This document shows, piece after piece, positions 4,998 through 5,466 of a stretch of 5,466 nt of DNA; position 1 is the stretch's first letter, and every line of letters begins with the position of its first letter. A model generated the notes under the pieces. It did not search any database. It had not been told where the DNA came from and was given only the letters and a program-made list of their open reading frames with translations. The position numbers and the translations under genes are program-made. Origin of the DNA: DASSKF01 sp035690725 (GTDB lineage Bacteria > Actinomycetota > Actinomycetes > Actinomycetales > Dermatophilaceae); the NCBI GenBank assembly GCA_035690725.1, contig DASSKF010000150.1, positions 1 through 5,466 of the forward strand, in the 5' to 3' direction.

Positions 4998-5056
4998 CAG
5001 GTATGCCGTGCCTCGGGCGACCAGCAGCACCGGCCGCGCCGTCGTCCGCTTCTGGC

Positions 5057-5062
5057 TACGAT
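5057..5062 (+). promoter_or_regulatory. Candidate -10 box of the amidase gene
   Basis: TACGAT (TANNNT type) ends 8 nt before the ATG at 5071. Nothing resembling a -35 box sits 17-18 nt upstream, and there is no Shine-Dalgarno sequence before the ATG. The geometry allows a leaderless or nearly leaderless transcript starting at G5069 or A5071. Confidence 0.4.
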
Positions 5063-5070
5063 CGGCTCGC

Positions 5071-5466
5071 ATGGACGTCACGGAGTTCGCGCCGACCCCT
5101 GAGCAGTACGCCTTCACCTTCGGCGGCGTGGCCCCGGTGCAGCGCGTCCGGCCCGGGGACGCGCTCCGGCTCTGGTCCGACGACGCCTTCTGCGGTGCGC
5201 TGCGCACCGTCGACGACATGCCGTCGGAGCGCCTGACCATGCCCTACGTCAACCCGCAGACGGGCCCGTTCCACGTCGAGGGGGCGGAGCCGGGCGACAC
5301 GCTGGCGCTGCACCTGGTCTCGCTGGAGCCGGCCCGGGACTGGGGCGCCTCGTCGCTGATCCCGTTCTTCGGCGGTATGACGAGCACCGACCGGGTGGTG
5401 ACCTTGCAGCCGCCGCTGCCGGAGACGACCTGGATCTACGAGCTGGACCGTGCCCGGCAGACGGTG
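5071..5466 (+). CDS. Acetamidase/formamidase-family protein, 3'-truncated by the window edge
   Basis: ATG at 5071 opens a frame that stays open for 132 codons to the last base, so the gene continues beyond the window; family members are usually about 300 aa or longer. The protein begins MDVTEFAPTPEQYAFTFGG and carries the family signature PYVNPQTGPFHVEGAEPGDTL (about residues 58-78), followed by LALHLVSLEPARDWGASSLIPFFGG, typical of FmdA/AmdA proteins. These enzymes hydrolyse formamide, acetamide or related short amides to ammonia and the acid, but many homologues have no assigned substrate. The start is supported by the TACGAT box and by the family motif following at the expected distance; no Shine-Dalgarno box is present. 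Hydrolysis of an amide would fit a nitrogen-compound breakdown locus, although the gene has its own promoter and is not in the LysR operon. Confidence 0.85.
   Translation, partial: MDVTEFAPTPEQYAFTFGGVAPVQRVRPGDALRLWSDDAFCGALRTVDDMPSERLTMPYVNPQTGPFHVEGAEPGDTLALHLVSLEPARDWGASSLIPFFGGMTSTDRVVTLQPPLPETTWIYELDRARQTV

Noticed and set aside
1..5466. CRISPR arrays, tRNA or rRNA genes, insertion sequences, phage or toxin-antitoxin genes
   Set aside because: No regularly spaced repeats, tRNA arms, transposase motifs or terminal inverted repeats were seen on reading both strands.

Overview
The window is strongly GC-rich, with GC-saturated third codon positions, long spurious antisense reading frames, GTG starts and probable leaderless promoters. 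This fits a high-GC actinobacterium; genus cannot be decided from the sequence. It looks like an accessory or catabolic/specialised-metabolism neighbourhood with signs of gene decay.

Layout, left to right. Positions 1-61 are intergenic and open with a perfect 22-bp palindrome (1-22). A minus-strand gene (62-892) encodes a non-haem Fe(II)/2-oxoglutarate oxygenase resembling the BesD/HalD free-amino-acid halogenase/hydroxylase group, but with an intact HxD iron site, so a hydroxylase is expected. The 136-bp divergent intergenic region (893-1028) holds two back-to-back promoter candidates whose -35 boxes form the two arms of one inverted repeat (979-999). Rightward from it runs a LysR-type regulator (1029-2015), probably on a leaderless transcript, overlapping by 4 nt a class A FAD monooxygenase (2012-3145) that resembles the urate hydroxylase/3-hydroxybenzoate hydroxylase group.

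Downstream of the monooxygenase the operon has decayed. The first 16 or so codons of what looks like an alpha/beta hydrolase (3150-3197) are followed by an orphan RBS and ATG (3289-3304). Then comes an amino-acid/polyamine permease (APC type) lacking its N-terminus and a central block, with its two remaining pieces in different frames (about 3318-4074). A convergent class I SAM-dependent methyltransferase (4090-4890, minus) follows. A 180-bp divergent region with GTCCG palindromes and a 10-bp direct repeat then leads into a 3'-truncated acetamidase/formamidase-family gene (5071 to the window edge).

Working model (inference): the LysR protein binds the shared palindrome and controls both the 2-oxoglutarate hydroxylase and its own operon with the FAD monooxygenase, forming a small two-oxygenase module acting on an amino-acid-like or heterocyclic nitrogen compound. 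The dead permease and hydrolase remnants suggest the module once included uptake and hydrolytic steps that were lost. No RNA gene, CRISPR array, insertion sequence or phage gene was seen. A 9-mer, GGTATGCCG, recurs four times in either orientation in coding and non-coding DNA and is not explained by the genes.
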